From the NCBI GenBank assembly GCA_947502495.1, contig CANNAC010000008.1, forward strand, positions 1 to 64,000: a DNA stretch of 64,000 nt. Direction: 5' to 3'. The notes under the pieces are model-generated. The model worked only from the letters and a program-made list of their open reading frames with translations, did not search any database and was not told where the DNA came from. This document shows, piece by piece, positions 18,279 through 27,600 of the stretch; the first letter of the stretch is position 1; each line of letters begins with the position of its first letter. The translations under genes and the position numbers were made by a program. Source of the stretch: an uncultured Flavobacteriaceae bacterium. GTDB taxonomy: Bacteria; Bacteroidota; Bacteroidia; Flavobacteriales; Flavobacteriaceae.

Positions 18279-18923
18279 TTAACCAATAATTGCTTTTTTA
18301 GTTGGTAATCTTTCATCATCTGTAATTATATTAAGGATATAAATTCCTGAAGCATATTTAGAAAGATCTAAACGCGCCACATTATTCACATTTTGAAATA
18401 TCTTAGACTGAATTATTTGTCCTGACATGTTAGCTACTTGGATTTCCACTTTTTTATAATTCTTAAGAAATTTCAAATTAAAATATCCTGTTACAGACGG
18501 ATTTGGATATAGTTTAACTTGGTTTTCCTCTAGTGTTTTATCCAAATACATATTGACTATTTCACAATAGACACCACAACAAGTAAATCCAATTCTACAC
18601 CTTCCAATACATCCTGCAATTACCACAACTTCTTCTATAGCATTATCTATTTCTAAAACGGTATTTACACTTTTTTGATTTTTAATTACTACGTCTTTTG
18701 TAGCATAACCAATATAGGAAATTGAAATGGTGTCCTTTTGGTTTACTTCTAATTCGAAATAACCATCGAAATTAGTTGTAGTACCAGTTCTAGTTCCTTT
18801 TACAATAATATTTGCGCTAGGAAGCACACTTATATTATCGGAAACTATTCCTGTAATTTTTACTTGAGAAAAGGCTGTAAGCGAAAAGCTTAATGCTAAA
18901 ATAAATACGGTAATTTGTTTCAT
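18279..18923 (-). CDS. T9SS-sorted protein with carboxypeptidase-like regulatory domain
   Basis: A 214-residue exported protein. Residues 1-19 are a signal peptide (LSLTAFSQ). Residues about 20-95 form a CarboxypepD_reg-like beta-sandwich (ITGIVSDNISVLPSANIIVKG), as found at the N-terminus of TonB-dependent receptors. Residues about 104-122 are a cysteine-dense patch (CIGRCRIGFTCCGVYC). The last 80 residues, from KLYPNPSVTGYFNLKF to the end, are a type IX secretion C-terminal sorting domain. There is no barrel, so it should be a small secreted or surface protein. The role is unknown. Confidence 0.75.
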   Translation of the reverse strand: MKQITVFILALSFSLTAFSQVKITGIVSDNISVLPSANIIVKGTRTGTTTNFDGYFELEVNQKDTISISYIGYATKDVVIKNQKSVNTVLEIDNAIEEVVVIAGCIGRCRIGFTCCGVYCEIVNMYLDKTLEENQVKLYPNPSVTGYFNLKFLKNYKKVEIQVANMSGQIIQSKIFQNVNNVARLDLSKYASGIYILNIITDDERLPTKKAIIG

Positions 18924-19032
18924 ACTGGTTTGTTTTTTTTGGTTTGTTAATCAAACCTATAACTAATCTGTACTGTGTAAAACCAATAATGAGTGAAACC
19001 TGCTTTTGAGTGCGTGAAATAGCAGTAAATAA

Positions 19033-19060
19033 AAAAGGCTCACATCATTGTGAGCCTTTT
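19033..19060 (-). terminator. intrinsic terminator of the aromatic amino acid operon
   Basis: A 12-bp perfect stem AAAAGGCTCACA / TGTGAGCCTTTT with a 4-base loop, located 19 bases after the DAHP synthase stop. It ends in a T-run in both directions. Confidence 0.92.
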
Positions 19061-19078
19061 ATTTAATTATAGTGTAAA

Positions 19079-20161
19079 CTATGCTTTTAAAATCTTTTCT
19101 TGGTGATTGATAGATTCTTGGTGAATTGCTTTAAACATACGTAAAATAAACTCTTCACTTAATCCTTTATCATTACCTTCAAGAACCATTTTACCTAGTA
19201 TTTCGTTCCATCGTTTACTTTGTAAAACAGCAACGTTCTTTTGCTTTTTAAGCGACCCAATACCATCTGCAACTTTCATTCTTTTACCTAATAAATCAAT
19301 AATTTGATTATCTACCACATCAATCTGTGCTCTAAGGTTGTTTAGTTCTGTATTGTATTCTGCTTCTGGATCCGATTCTTTTCTAATACGTAAATCCGTC
19401 ATGATTTGCACTAAAGTATCTGGTGTTACTTGTTGCGCAGCATCACTCCAAGCATTGTCTGGATCGTAATGTGTCTCTACCATTAAACCATCAAAATTAA
19501 GGTCTAATGCTGTTTGTGATACATCAAAAATCATTTCTCTATTCCCTGTAATATGCGAAGGATCGTTAATTAAAGGAAGGTCTGGAAATTTATTTTGAAA
19601 CTCAATAGCTATTTGCCATTCTGGAATATTTCTATATTTCGATTTTTCGTAGGTTGAAAAACCTCTATGAATTGCTCCTAAGTTTTTAATTCCTGCAGTA
19701 TACAATCTTTCAATTCCACCTAACCATAAAGCTAAATCTGGATTTACCGGATTTTTTACAAGTACAATTTTATCTGTTCCTTGTAAAGCATCTGCAATTT
19801 CTTGCATGATAAACGGACTTACAGTAGAACGTGCACCAATCCATAATAAATCAATATCATGTTCTAAAGCTAATTTTACATGGTTTGCATTTGCAACTTC
19901 CGTACAAGTTTTCATTCCTGTTTCGGCCTTTACTTTTTGTAACCATTTTAAACCTAAAGCACCAACACCTTCAAAATTTCCTGGTCTTGTTCTTGGTTTC
20001 CAAATTCCAGCTCTAAAATAGTTTACATCAGTATCTTTTAACTCATGTGCAATTTTTAAAACTTGCTCTTCTGTTTCTGCGCTACATGGCCCTGCTATTA
20101 CTAGAGGATGATCTAAATTCATGTCATCCAACCATGTTCTTAATTCTTTCTTGTTTTCCAT
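19079..20161 (-). CDS. bifunctional DAHP synthase / chorismate mutase (type II)
   Basis: A 360-residue fusion. Residues about 1-255 are a type I beta-class 3-deoxy-D-arabino-heptulosonate 7-phosphate synthase (HPLVIAGPCSAETEEQV, AGIWKPRTRPGNFEGVG, VKNPVNPDLALWLGG, DPSHITGNREMI); residues about 270-360 are an AroQ-type chorismate mutase (LRAQIDVVDNQIIDLLGKRM). It catalyses the first shikimate step and the chorismate-to-prephenate branch. It is the last gene of the pheA-aminotransferase-tyrA operon. MENKKELRTW at 20161 is preferred over upstream ATG codons at 20167 and 20176. The fused mutase probably gives feedback control by prephenate, by analogy with Bacillus. Confidence 0.92.
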   Translation of the reverse strand: MENKKELRTWLDDMNLDHPLVIAGPCSAETEEQVLKIAHELKDTDVNYFRAGIWKPRTRPGNFEGVGALGLKWLQKVKAETGMKTCTEVANANHVKLALEHDIDLLWIGARSTVSPFIMQEIADALQGTDKIVLVKNPVNPDLALWLGGIERLYTAGIKNLGAIHRGFSTYEKSKYRNIPEWQIAIEFQNKFPDLPLINDPSHITGNREMIFDVSQTALDLNFDGLMVETHYDPDNAWSDAAQQVTPDTLVQIMTDLRIRKESDPEAEYNTELNNLRAQIDVVDNQIIDLLGKRMKVADGIGSLKKQKNVAVLQSKRWNEILGKMVLEGNDKGLSEEFILRMFKAIHQESINHQEKILKA

Positions 20162-20168
20162 ACTCATT

Positions 20169-20184
20169 TTCCACAAAAGTGGAA
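20169..20184 (-). repeat. TTCC/GGAA hairpin before the DAHP synthase start
   Basis: The palindrome TTCCACAAAAGTGGAA lies 8 bases upstream of the start codon in the transcript. It is one of a group of such hairpins next to start codons in this window. Confidence 0.6.
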
Positions 20185-20281
20185 TCTTATTAATTCAACT
20201 TATTTTCTTTACGCTTCTGACTTCCGATTCACATCTAAAGCCACCTTCCCATAAAAAAGGAAGGAATTTTGTTATTTATAT

Positions 20282-21133
20282 TTACTGTATTCCCTTTAAT
20301 ATATCCTTAATATAATTGGTGTTTTCCATTTCATTAAAAATGGTTTCAAAATCATCTGCTTTCATACTATCTTTAAAATGAGTAAGATTGCTGATGTATT
20401 CTTCTAAAGTTTCAATTACGTTTTCTTTATTCTGCTTAAAAATTGGTGTCCACATTGCTGGAGAACTTTTTGCTAATCGTACTGTGGAAGCAAATCCACT
20501 TCCTGCCATATCAAAAATATCGCGTTCATTTCGTTCTTTATCAATTACTGTTTTCCCTAGCATAAATGCACTAATATGTGATAAATGTGATACGTAAGCA
20601 ATGTGTTTATCGTGTGCTTCCGGATTCATATAACGAATACGCATTCCCATAATTTGAAAAATAGCTAATGCCTTTTCTTGTAATTTGAATGCTGTTTTTT
20701 CTACTTCACAAATGATATTTGTTTTCTTTTGAAACAAGCCTACCATCGCTGCTTTTGGTCCAGAAAACTCCGTTCCTGCAATAGGATGTGTTGCTAAAAA
20801 ATTTCTTCGTTTTGGATGATTTTCTACTGCTTTGCAAATATCTCTTTTTGTAGAACCTGCATCCATAACCAAGGCATCATCACTTACCATATCTAGTATT
20901 CCTGGTAATATTTTCACCGAAACATCTACAGGCACTGTAAGTATTACAAAATCTGCCTGTGCGACATCTTTTAATGTTGCTTCAAAATCAATTACATTTA
21001 ATTCTAATGCTTGTTTTAAATGCTCGGCATTAGAATCTATACCAAATATGCTTATACTAGGATTTAAGTCCTTCACATCTTTAGCGATGCTTCCTCCTAT
21101 TAATCCTACGCCAACTATGTATATATTTTTCAT
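20282..21133 (-). CDS. tyrA: prephenate dehydrogenase
   Basis: A 283-residue NAD(P)-dependent enzyme that turns prephenate into 4-hydroxyphenylpyruvate for tyrosine. The Rossmann motif is GVGLIGGSIAKD at residues 8-19 of the preferred start (MKNIYIVGVG at 21133); the conserved THPIAGTEFSG and the HxxYVSHLSH block (HIAYVSHLSHISAF) follow. There is no C-terminal ACT domain. The upstream ATG codons at 21139 and 21151 would add a non-family extension. Confidence 0.92.
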   Translation of the reverse strand: MKNIYIVGVGLIGGSIAKDVKDLNPSISIFGIDSNAEHLKQALELNVIDFEATLKDVAQADFVILTVPVDVSVKILPGILDMVSDDALVMDAGSTKRDICKAVENHPKRRNFLATHPIAGTEFSGPKAAMVGLFQKKTNIICEVEKTAFKLQEKALAIFQIMGMRIRYMNPEAHDKHIAYVSHLSHISAFMLGKTVIDKERNERDIFDMAGSGFASTVRLAKSSPAMWTPIFKQNKENVIETLEEYISNLTHFKDSMKADDFETIFNEMENTNYIKDILKGIQ

Positions 21134-21156
21134 TCCCATTTGTCTTTTCAAGACCG

Positions 21157-21171
21157 CTTCCTAAAAGGAAG
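21157..21171 (-). repeat. TTCC/GGAA hairpin before tyrA
   Basis: CTTCCTAAAAGGAAG lies 24 bases before the preferred tyrA start in the transcript, between the aminotransferase and tyrA genes. Confidence 0.5.
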
Positions 21172-21201
21172 AATATTTATTTTTTTTATACTGTAATCTA
21201 G

Positions 21202-22344
21202 TTACACCCTTGCTAATGCTTCTTCCAAATCCTCGGTCGAAGCACATAATGAAAACCTTACATAACCTTCACCTTGTGTTCCAAAAATGGTTCCTGGTGC
21301 AATAAATATGTGGTTTTCTTTTAGTAGCACATCTATAAATTCTTCCGATTTAAAATGTGGTGGTAATTTTGCCCAAACAAATAACCCGGAAGCCTCTTTA
21401 TTATAGGTACAGTTTAATGCATCTGCTAGTTTCCAAACTAATTTACGCCTTTGCTCATACACACTATTTAAACTCTGATACCACATATTAGAACACTTCA
21501 AAGCTTCTATTGCTCCTTTTTGAATGCCATAAAACATACCAGAATCCATATTACTTTTTACTTTTATAATCGCTTCTATATGTTTTGCGCTTCCTAAAAC
21601 CATTCCTACTCTCCAGCCGGCCATGTTAAAGGTCTTACTAAGTGAGTTTAGTTCTAAACAAACCTCTTTTGCTTTCCTAACACTTAAAATACTTCTTGGT
21701 GTATCGTTTAAAATAAAGCTATACGGATTGTCATTTACAATTAAAATATCATGCTTTAAAGCAAAGGCTACCACATCTTCAAATAACTGTTCTGTTGCTT
21801 TTGTTCCTGTTGGCATGTGCGGATAATTAAGCCACATAATCTTCACTTTACTTAAGTCTGATTTCTCTAATTCTTTTAAATTAGGAAGCCATCCTTTGCT
21901 TTCTTCCAAATCATAAAAAACGGGTTTTGCGCCAAGTAATTTAGTCACCGAAGCATAGGTTGGATATCCCGGATTTGGAATTAGCACTTTGTCACCTTCA
22001 TTTAAAAAAGCCATAGAAATATGCATGATACCTTCTTTGCTTCCCATTAATGGTAACACTTCTGTCATAGCACTTACATGTACGGCAAAATGTTCTTTAT
22101 AAAAACCGGTAATTGCTTCCCGCAATTCTGGTAAACCTTGATAGCTTTGGTATTTATGCGCTGTGGCATCTTGAAAACTATTCGCTATTGCTGTAATTAC
22201 TTTTGCTGGCGGTTGTAAATCTGGACTACCAATACCTAAATTGATAATTGGTTTCCCGTTTGCTTTAAGCAAGTTTACTTCGCGCAATTTTCTTGAAAAG
22301 TAGTACTCTTCTACCGTATGTAATCTGTCTGCTACTTCTATCAT
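21202..22344 (-). CDS. class I PLP aminotransferase of the aromatic operon
   Basis: A 380-residue fold-type I aminotransferase. The PLP lysine is K237 in SLSKTFNMAGWRVG; PNPGYPTY and NDNPYSF supply cofactor contacts. The family includes LL-diaminopimelate, aspartate and aromatic/prephenate aminotransferases. Its position between pheA and tyrA, overlapping pheA by 4 bases, points to transamination of phenylpyruvate and 4-hydroxyphenylpyruvate or of prephenate. The exact substrate is inferred from context only. Confidence 0.88.
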   Translation of the reverse strand: MIEVADRLHTVEEYYFSRKLREVNLLKANGKPIINLGIGSPDLQPPAKVITAIANSFQDATAHKYQSYQGLPELREAITGFYKEHFAVHVSAMTEVLPLMGSKEGIMHISMAFLNEGDKVLIPNPGYPTYASVTKLLGAKPVFYDLEESKGWLPNLKELEKSDLSKVKIMWLNYPHMPTGTKATEQLFEDVVAFALKHDILIVNDNPYSFILNDTPRSILSVRKAKEVCLELNSLSKTFNMAGWRVGMVLGSAKHIEAIIKVKSNMDSGMFYGIQKGAIEALKCSNMWYQSLNSVYEQRRKLVWKLADALNCTYNKEASGLFVWAKLPPHFKSEEFIDVLLKENHIFIAPGTIFGTQGEGYVRFSLCASTEDLEEALARV

Positions 22345-23168
22345 TGCTTTGCGTTTTTAAATTCGCCTAATATTTTAAAATCTTGTGCCATTATCTCCAA
22401 TATCGATTTTGCCTTTTTATAATCTGCATAGGCATCAAAAGTGATATCTACGAAAAAAGCATAGGTCCAAGGCGTTTCTATTTTTGGTAAGGATTGTATT
22501 TTAGTAAGACTCATCTTACAGTCGCTCATCACATTAAGAATTGCGGCCAAACTGCCTCGTTTGTGTTCTAGTTCAAACTTAATGGATGCTTTATTTATTT
22601 CGCTTTCCGGAAATTCGTGATTCTCACGTTTTACAATTACAAAACGAGTTTCATTCAGTTTAATCGTTTGGATGCTTTCGGCTAAAACTTCTAATTCAAA
22701 AATATCTGCAGCCAAAGCACTTGCTATTGCTCCAACATTTTTTAAATTATTTTTCTGAATTCGTTGTGCAACTTCTGCGGTATCTTTATCTTCAATAAGC
22801 TTAATATGTGGATGTTTTTTAAAAAACTCCTTACATTGTAATAATGCCATAGGATGCGAATATACTTCGGTAATATCTGCAATATTTTGGTTTGGCAACG
22901 CCATCAAATTATGCTGAATATCTAAGTACTGCTCACCAACGATATGCAAATTATGATTATCTATTAATGCGTAATTTGGGATTATTGACCCTGCAATAGA
23001 ATTCTCTAAAGCCATAATTACAGCATCCACTTTTTTATCTAATAGGTTTTGCACCGTTTCGTCAAAAGACAAACATTCTTGTATAGCAACCTGATTTCCA
23101 AAATATTGCTGCGACACAATATGATGAAAAGATCCTTGTACTCCTTGAATTGCTACGGTTTTAATCAT
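22341..23168 (-). CDS. pheA: prephenate dehydratase
   Basis: A 275-residue enzyme making phenylpyruvate. The type II periplasmic-binding-like catalytic domain covers about 1-180 (IQGVQGSFHHIV; the catalytic TRF motif as NETRFVIVKR), followed by a C-terminal ACT domain (about 190-270: FELEHKRGSLAAILNVM). The usual Phe-binding ESRP motif reads QSLP here, so feedback inhibition may differ. It is the first gene of the operon and is preceded by a leader peptide and an attenuator. Confidence 0.93.
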   Translation of the reverse strand: MIKTVAIQGVQGSFHHIVSQQYFGNQVAIQECLSFDETVQNLLDKKVDAVIMALENSIAGSIIPNYALIDNHNLHIVGEQYLDIQHNLMALPNQNIADITEVYSHPMALLQCKEFFKKHPHIKLIEDKDTAEVAQRIQKNNLKNVGAIASALAADIFELEVLAESIQTIKLNETRFVIVKRENHEFPESEINKASIKFELEHKRGSLAAILNVMSDCKMSLTKIQSLPKIETPWTYAFFVDITFDAYADYKKAKSILEIMAQDFKILGEFKNAKQ

Positions 23169-23209
23169 ACCTACCTAATTGAGATAACTTTTTACAAAAA
23201 ATTATGCAT

Positions 23210-23235
23210 AAAAAAAAGCCTCGATATATCGAGAC
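23210..23235 (-). terminator. attenuator terminator hairpin in the pheA leader
   Basis: In the transcript: GTCTCG-ATATAT-CGAGGC followed by eight U, ending 41 bases before the pheA start codon. The 5' half GTCTCG can pair instead with CGAGAC at 23273-23278 just after the leader peptide stop, forming an antiterminator. Terminator in a 5' leader plus competing pairing is the structure of a transcription attenuator. Confidence 0.85.
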
Positions 23236-23272
23236 TTTTTGTTTAATTTATATTTAAAAATACATATACAAC

Positions 23273-23304
23273 GTCTCGTTTCTTTATTTAAAAAAGAAAT
23301 ATAC
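23273..23304 (-). promoter_or_regulatory. alternative pairing arms of the pheA attenuator
   Basis: Transcript order: TTTCTTT (in the leader's Phe codons), then AAAGAAA, which pairs with it, immediately followed by CGAGAC. CGAGAC is the exact complement of GTCTCG in the terminator. A ribosome stalled on the Phe codons would cover the first arm and leave AAAGAAACGAGAC free to form the antiterminator; a ribosome that finishes would allow the terminator. Confidence 0.7.
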
Positions 23305-23340
23305 CCAGCTATAAAATGTAAAGTTTGTTATCATGTTCAT
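23284..23340 (-). CDS. pheA operon leader peptide
   Basis: An 18-codon reading frame, MNMITNFTFYSWVYFFFK, with 5 Phe, 2 Tyr and 1 Trp; eight of the last twelve residues are aromatic. It ends 6 bases before the antiterminator arm and 49 bases before the terminator hairpin of the pheA operon. The composition and position are those of an attenuation leader that senses charged aromatic tRNAs, above all tRNA-Phe. It is too short for standard gene callers. Translation may also start at the third codon. Confidence 0.8.
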   Translation of the reverse strand: MNMITNFTFYSWVYFFFK

Positions 23341-23350
23341 TATTACATGG

Positions 23351-23380
23351 CTAAAGTAATTAATTATATGAATAAACAAA
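23351..23380 (-). promoter_or_regulatory. candidate promoter of the pheA operon
   Basis: Transcript-sense TTTG at 23377-23380, an 18-base spacer, then TACTTTAG at 23351-23358, one mismatch from the Bacteroidota -7 consensus TAnnTTTG. It ends about 10 bases before the leader peptide start codon. Confidence 0.4.
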
Positions 23381-23487
23381 ATTGTTGAAATAGTTTTTTG
23401 CCTTTTACCTTGAATTTTTAAAGATTTAGTAGTTATTAATCTATTAAATTATATAATTACTATTATTTTTGAAGAAACTATTTATCT

Positions 23488-24381
23488 ATGTCTATTGAAG
23501 TTACAAACATTTCTAAAGTATATGGCACGCAAAAAGCGCTAAACCAGATATCTTTTAAAGTCAGCAAACCAGAAATAGTTGGTTTTCTTGGTCCGAATGG
23601 CGCAGGAAAATCTACCATGATGAAAATTCTAACCACCTATTTAGATGCTACAGAAGGAGAAGCGAAAGTAAACGGACATGATGTAAAAAGTAATACCAAG
23701 CAAGTACAGCAAAGTGTTGGTTACTTGCCTGAACATAATCCTTTGTATTTAGAACAGTACGTTAGAGAATATCTTGCTTTTAATGCGCAAGTGCATGGTG
23801 TTACTAAAAGTAGAATCGATGAAGTTATTACACTTACAGGCTTAACACCAGAAGCACATAAAAAAATAGGACAACTTTCTAAAGGATACAGACAACGTGT
23901 TGGTTTGGCAAATGCGCTTTTACACAACCCGGATGTTTTAATTTTAGATGAACCTACCACAGGTTTAGACCCAAATCAATTAGTAGACATTAGAAACCTG
24001 ATAAAAAGTATAGGTAAAGAAAAGACCGTTTTCCTTTCTACACATATTATGCAAGAAGTAGAAGCGATGTGTGATCGTGTGATTATTATTAACAAAGGAG
24101 AAATTGTTGCTAATAAAACCTTGAAGGAATTACGTACCGAAAAAGAGCAAGTGGTTATTGTAGAATTTGATTACCGTGTAGAAGATGCCTTTTTACTAAA
24201 ACTACCAAAGGTGAAAAGTGTAAAAAACACGCATGACTTTATTTACGAAATCACTTTTGCTACTACCGAGGATATGCGATCTCATGTATTTGATTTTGCT
24301 CATGATAATGCATTAAAGATTCTACAACTAAACCAGAAAAACGCGAGTTTAGAGAGTTTGTTTAGAGAGTTGACGAGTTAG
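23488..24381 (+). CDS. gldA: gliding motility-associated ABC transporter ATP-binding protein GldA
   Basis: A 297-residue ABC ATPase: Walker A GPNGAGKST (residues 35-43), signature LSKGYRQRVGLA (about 131-142), Walker B VLILDEPTTGLD (about 150-161) and the switch histidine in STHIMQE. Sequence and length match GldA, which with GldF and GldG is required for flavobacterial gliding; gldF and gldG are not in the window. It is monocistronic here and divergent from the pheA leader. Confidence 0.88.
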   Translation: MSIEVTNISKVYGTQKALNQISFKVSKPEIVGFLGPNGAGKSTMMKILTTYLDATEGEAKVNGHDVKSNTKQVQQSVGYLPEHNPLYLEQYVREYLAFNAQVHGVTKSRIDEVITLTGLTPEAHKKIGQLSKGYRQRVGLANALLHNPDVLILDEPTTGLDPNQLVDIRNLIKSIGKEKTVFLSTHIMQEVEAMCDRVIIINKGEIVANKTLKELRTEKEQVVIVEFDYRVEDAFLLKLPKVKSVKNTHDFIYEITFATTEDMRSHVFDFAHDNALKILQLNQKNASLESLFRELTS

Positions 24382-24459
24382 TTGTTTACAAAGTAGTTGT
24401 ACCAAACCTTTATATATTTTTATAAAAACATATAATTACTGAATAACAGTAACAAAAAA

Positions 24460-24490
24460 AGTTATTATATAACACGTTACCTACAATTTG
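24460..24490 (+). repeat. attC-like right arm, copy E
   Basis: TTATATAACACGTTACCTAC resembles the 3' arm of copy A (TTATACAACAACGTTAGCTAC). It is followed after 11 bases by an ATG that opens a short frame interrupted by transposase-end sequence. The inner palindrome is missing. Confidence 0.4.
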
Positions 24491-24514
24491 AAAAATGGAC
24501 ATTCTTAAACCGAC

Positions 24515-24666
24515 TTGGAAAGTGACCCGTCCTAAAATAAGGCTACATAATTTTAAACATTATGTACAGAAATGACAAAGTAATTAGACGCTACAGTGAA
24601 CCTTTCAAATTAAAAATTTTAGCCGAACTTACAATCGGAAAACAGGCAATTGAGTATCTTAGATAA
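24515..24666 (+). pseudogene. truncated IS3-type transposase remnant
   Basis: From 24562 the frame reads MYRNDKVIRRYSEPFKLKIL and goes on for 14 more codons to a stop at 24664. This is the start of an OrfA-type (helix-turn-helix) transposase seen in many flavobacteria, cut off after about 28 family residues. The upstream GTGACCCGTCCTAAAATAAG resembles the left end of such an element. The truncation abuts the 3' end of the repeat protein gene. It also interrupts a short frame that begins at 24495 behind the attC-like arm. Confidence 0.65.
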
Positions 24667-24668
24667 TA

Positions 24669-27600
24669 CTATTTCTTTATTATTTTTTTAATCACAACTC
24701 CCTTATTGGTTTCAACATTTATAAAATATACACCAGAGGCTAATTCCTGAGTATTTATAGAATTATGTTTAGAGGTTAATATTAATTGTCCTTGCCCATT
24801 ATAAATTGAATTACTTAATAATACAACGTTAGGGTTTAATTGAACCTTTATTTCATGTATAAATGGATTAGGAAATATTCCAACACTAGTATCTAATCCT
24901 ATTTCTTCTAATGAAAGCGTTCCATCACAATCTTCACTAAAGGTGTTTTCTGGCGCACGATTAATCCAATTAATAGTGCTGTAAGTTGGACTATCTACAT
25001 CTATACAAGTCAAAGCAGGTGTGTTTAAGGAACTATATGTATTTATGCTATTATTGTTAGCATTTCTTAAATCTAAAGAGCTCAAAGACGTGTTATCTAA
25101 ATTTAAAACTGTTAATGCCGTATTATTTCTTAAGTCCAGATCTGTTAATGTGGTATTATCATTTAACTCCAAAAAGGTTAAGGCTGTATTCGTACTTAAA
25201 TCCAAAGTATTCAATCCACTATTAACTGCTAACAATGTGGTTAATACAGTAACGGTACTGAAGTCTATACTCGTTAAATTTGATGTGTTTCTGATATTTA
25301 ACACTTCTAATACACTGTTGCTTACATTTAAAGTGGTCAGTGCATTATTCTGACTGACATCTAAGTCGGTCAAAAATGTTGTATTACTGACATTCAAATC
25401 CGTCAAGGCTGTGTTTTGTGAAAGGTCTAAATTTGACAATGCCGTATTACTTATATTCAAGTCTTCTATGAACAAAACAGTATAGAGTTGTAAACCACTA
25501 CCTGAATCCAACGCCGTATTACTCACATTTAATGTAGTCAATGACGTATTATCGATATATAAATCTGTTAAAGCCGTATTATTACTTAAGTCCAGATCAG
25601 TCAAGGCGGTATTATCATTTAACTCTAAAGTGGTTAATGCTGTATTTGTACTTAAATCTAATGTAGACACGCCACTATTAGATGCAAACAACGTGGTTAA
25701 TGCGGTAGCGGTACTAAAGTCTATACTCGTTAAATTTGATGTGTTTCTGATATTTAAATCTACTAACACACTATTACTCACATTTAAAGTGGTCAGTGCA
25801 TTATTCTGACTGACATCTAAGTTGGTCAAAAATGTTGTATTACTGACATTCAAATCCGTCAAGGCTGTGTTTTGTGAAAGGTCTAAATTTGACAATGCCG
25901 TATTACTTATATTCAAGTCTTCTAATAACAAAACAGTATAGAGTTGTAAACCACTACCTGAATCCAACGCCGTATTACTCACATTTAATGTAGTCAATGA
26001 CGTATTATCGATATATAAATCTGTTAAAGCCGTATTATTACTTAAATCCAGATCAGTCAAGGCGGTATTATCATTTAACTCTAAAGTGGTTAATGCTGTA
26101 TTTGTACTTAAATCTAATGTAGACACGCCACTATTAGATGCAAACAACGTGGTTAATGCGGTAGCGGTACTAAAGTCTATACTCCCTAAATTTACTGTGT
26201 TTCTGATATTTAAATCTACTAACACACTATTACTCACATTTAAAGTGGTCAGTGCATTATTCTGACTGACATCTAAGTCGGTCAATAATGTTGTATTACT
26301 GACATTCAAATCCGTCAAGGCTGTGTTTTGTGAAAGGCCTATATTACTAAAAGCTGTGTTACTTATATTCAGGTCTTCCAATAATAAGGCTGATCCTACC
26401 AAATTAGGATTTGTTAATGCTGTGTTACTCACATTTAAGGTAATCAATGACGTATTATCGATATATAAATCTGTTAAAGCCGCATTATTACTTAAATCCA
26501 GATCAGTCAAGGCGGTATTATCATTTAACTCTAAAGTGATCAAGGCTGTATTCGTACTTAAATCCAAAGTATTCAAGCCACTATTAGCTGCTAACAATGT
26601 GGTTAATGCAGTAACGGTACTAAAGTCTATACTCGTTAAATTTGATGTGTTTCTGATATTTAAATCTTCTAATACACTGTTGCTAACATTTAAAGTGGTC
26701 AGTGCATTATTCTGATTGACATCTAAGTTGGTCAAAAATGTTGTATTACTGACATTTAGATCCGTCAAGGCTGTGTTTTGTGAAAGGTCTATATTACTAA
26801 AAGCTGTGTTACTTATATTCAGGTCTTCCAATAACAAGGCTGATCCTACCAAATTAGGATTTGTTAATGCTGTGTTACTCACATTTAAGGTAATCAATGA
26901 CGTATTATCGATATATAAATCTGTTAAAGCCGCATTATTACTTAAATCCAGATCAGTCAAGGCGGTATTATCATTTAACTCTAAAGTGATCAAGGCTGTA
27001 TTCGTACTTAAATCCAAAGTATTCAAGCCACTATTAGCTGCTAATAATGTGGTTAATGCAGTAACGGTACTAAAGTCTATACTCGTTAAATTTGATGTGT
27101 TTCTGATATTTAAATCTTCTAATACACTGTTGCTAACATTTAAAGTGGTCAGTGCATTATTCTGACTGACAACTAAGTTGGTCAAAAATGTTGTATTACT
27201 GACATTTAGATCCGTCAAGGCTGTGTTTTGTGAAAGGTCTATATTACTAAAAGCTGTGTTACTTATATTCAGGTCTTCCAATAATAAGGCTAATCCTACC
27301 AAATTAGGATTTGTTAATGCTGTGTTACTCACATTTAAGGTAATCAATGACGTATTATCGATATATAAATCTGTTAAAGCCGTATTATTACTTAAATCCA
27401 GCTCAGTCAAGGCGGTATTATCATTTAACTCTAAAGTAATCAAGGCTGTATTCGTACTTAAATCCAAAGTATTCAAGCCACTATTAGCTGCTAACAATGT
27501 GGTTAATGCAGTAACTGTACTAAAGTCTATACTCGTTAAATTTGATGTGTTTCTGATATTTAAATCTACTAACACACTATTACTCACATTTAAAGTGGTC

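Noticed and set aside
23464-23471. TATTTTTG as a gldA promoter -7 element
   Set aside because: No TTTG at the right distance upstream and only 17 bases to the start codon.
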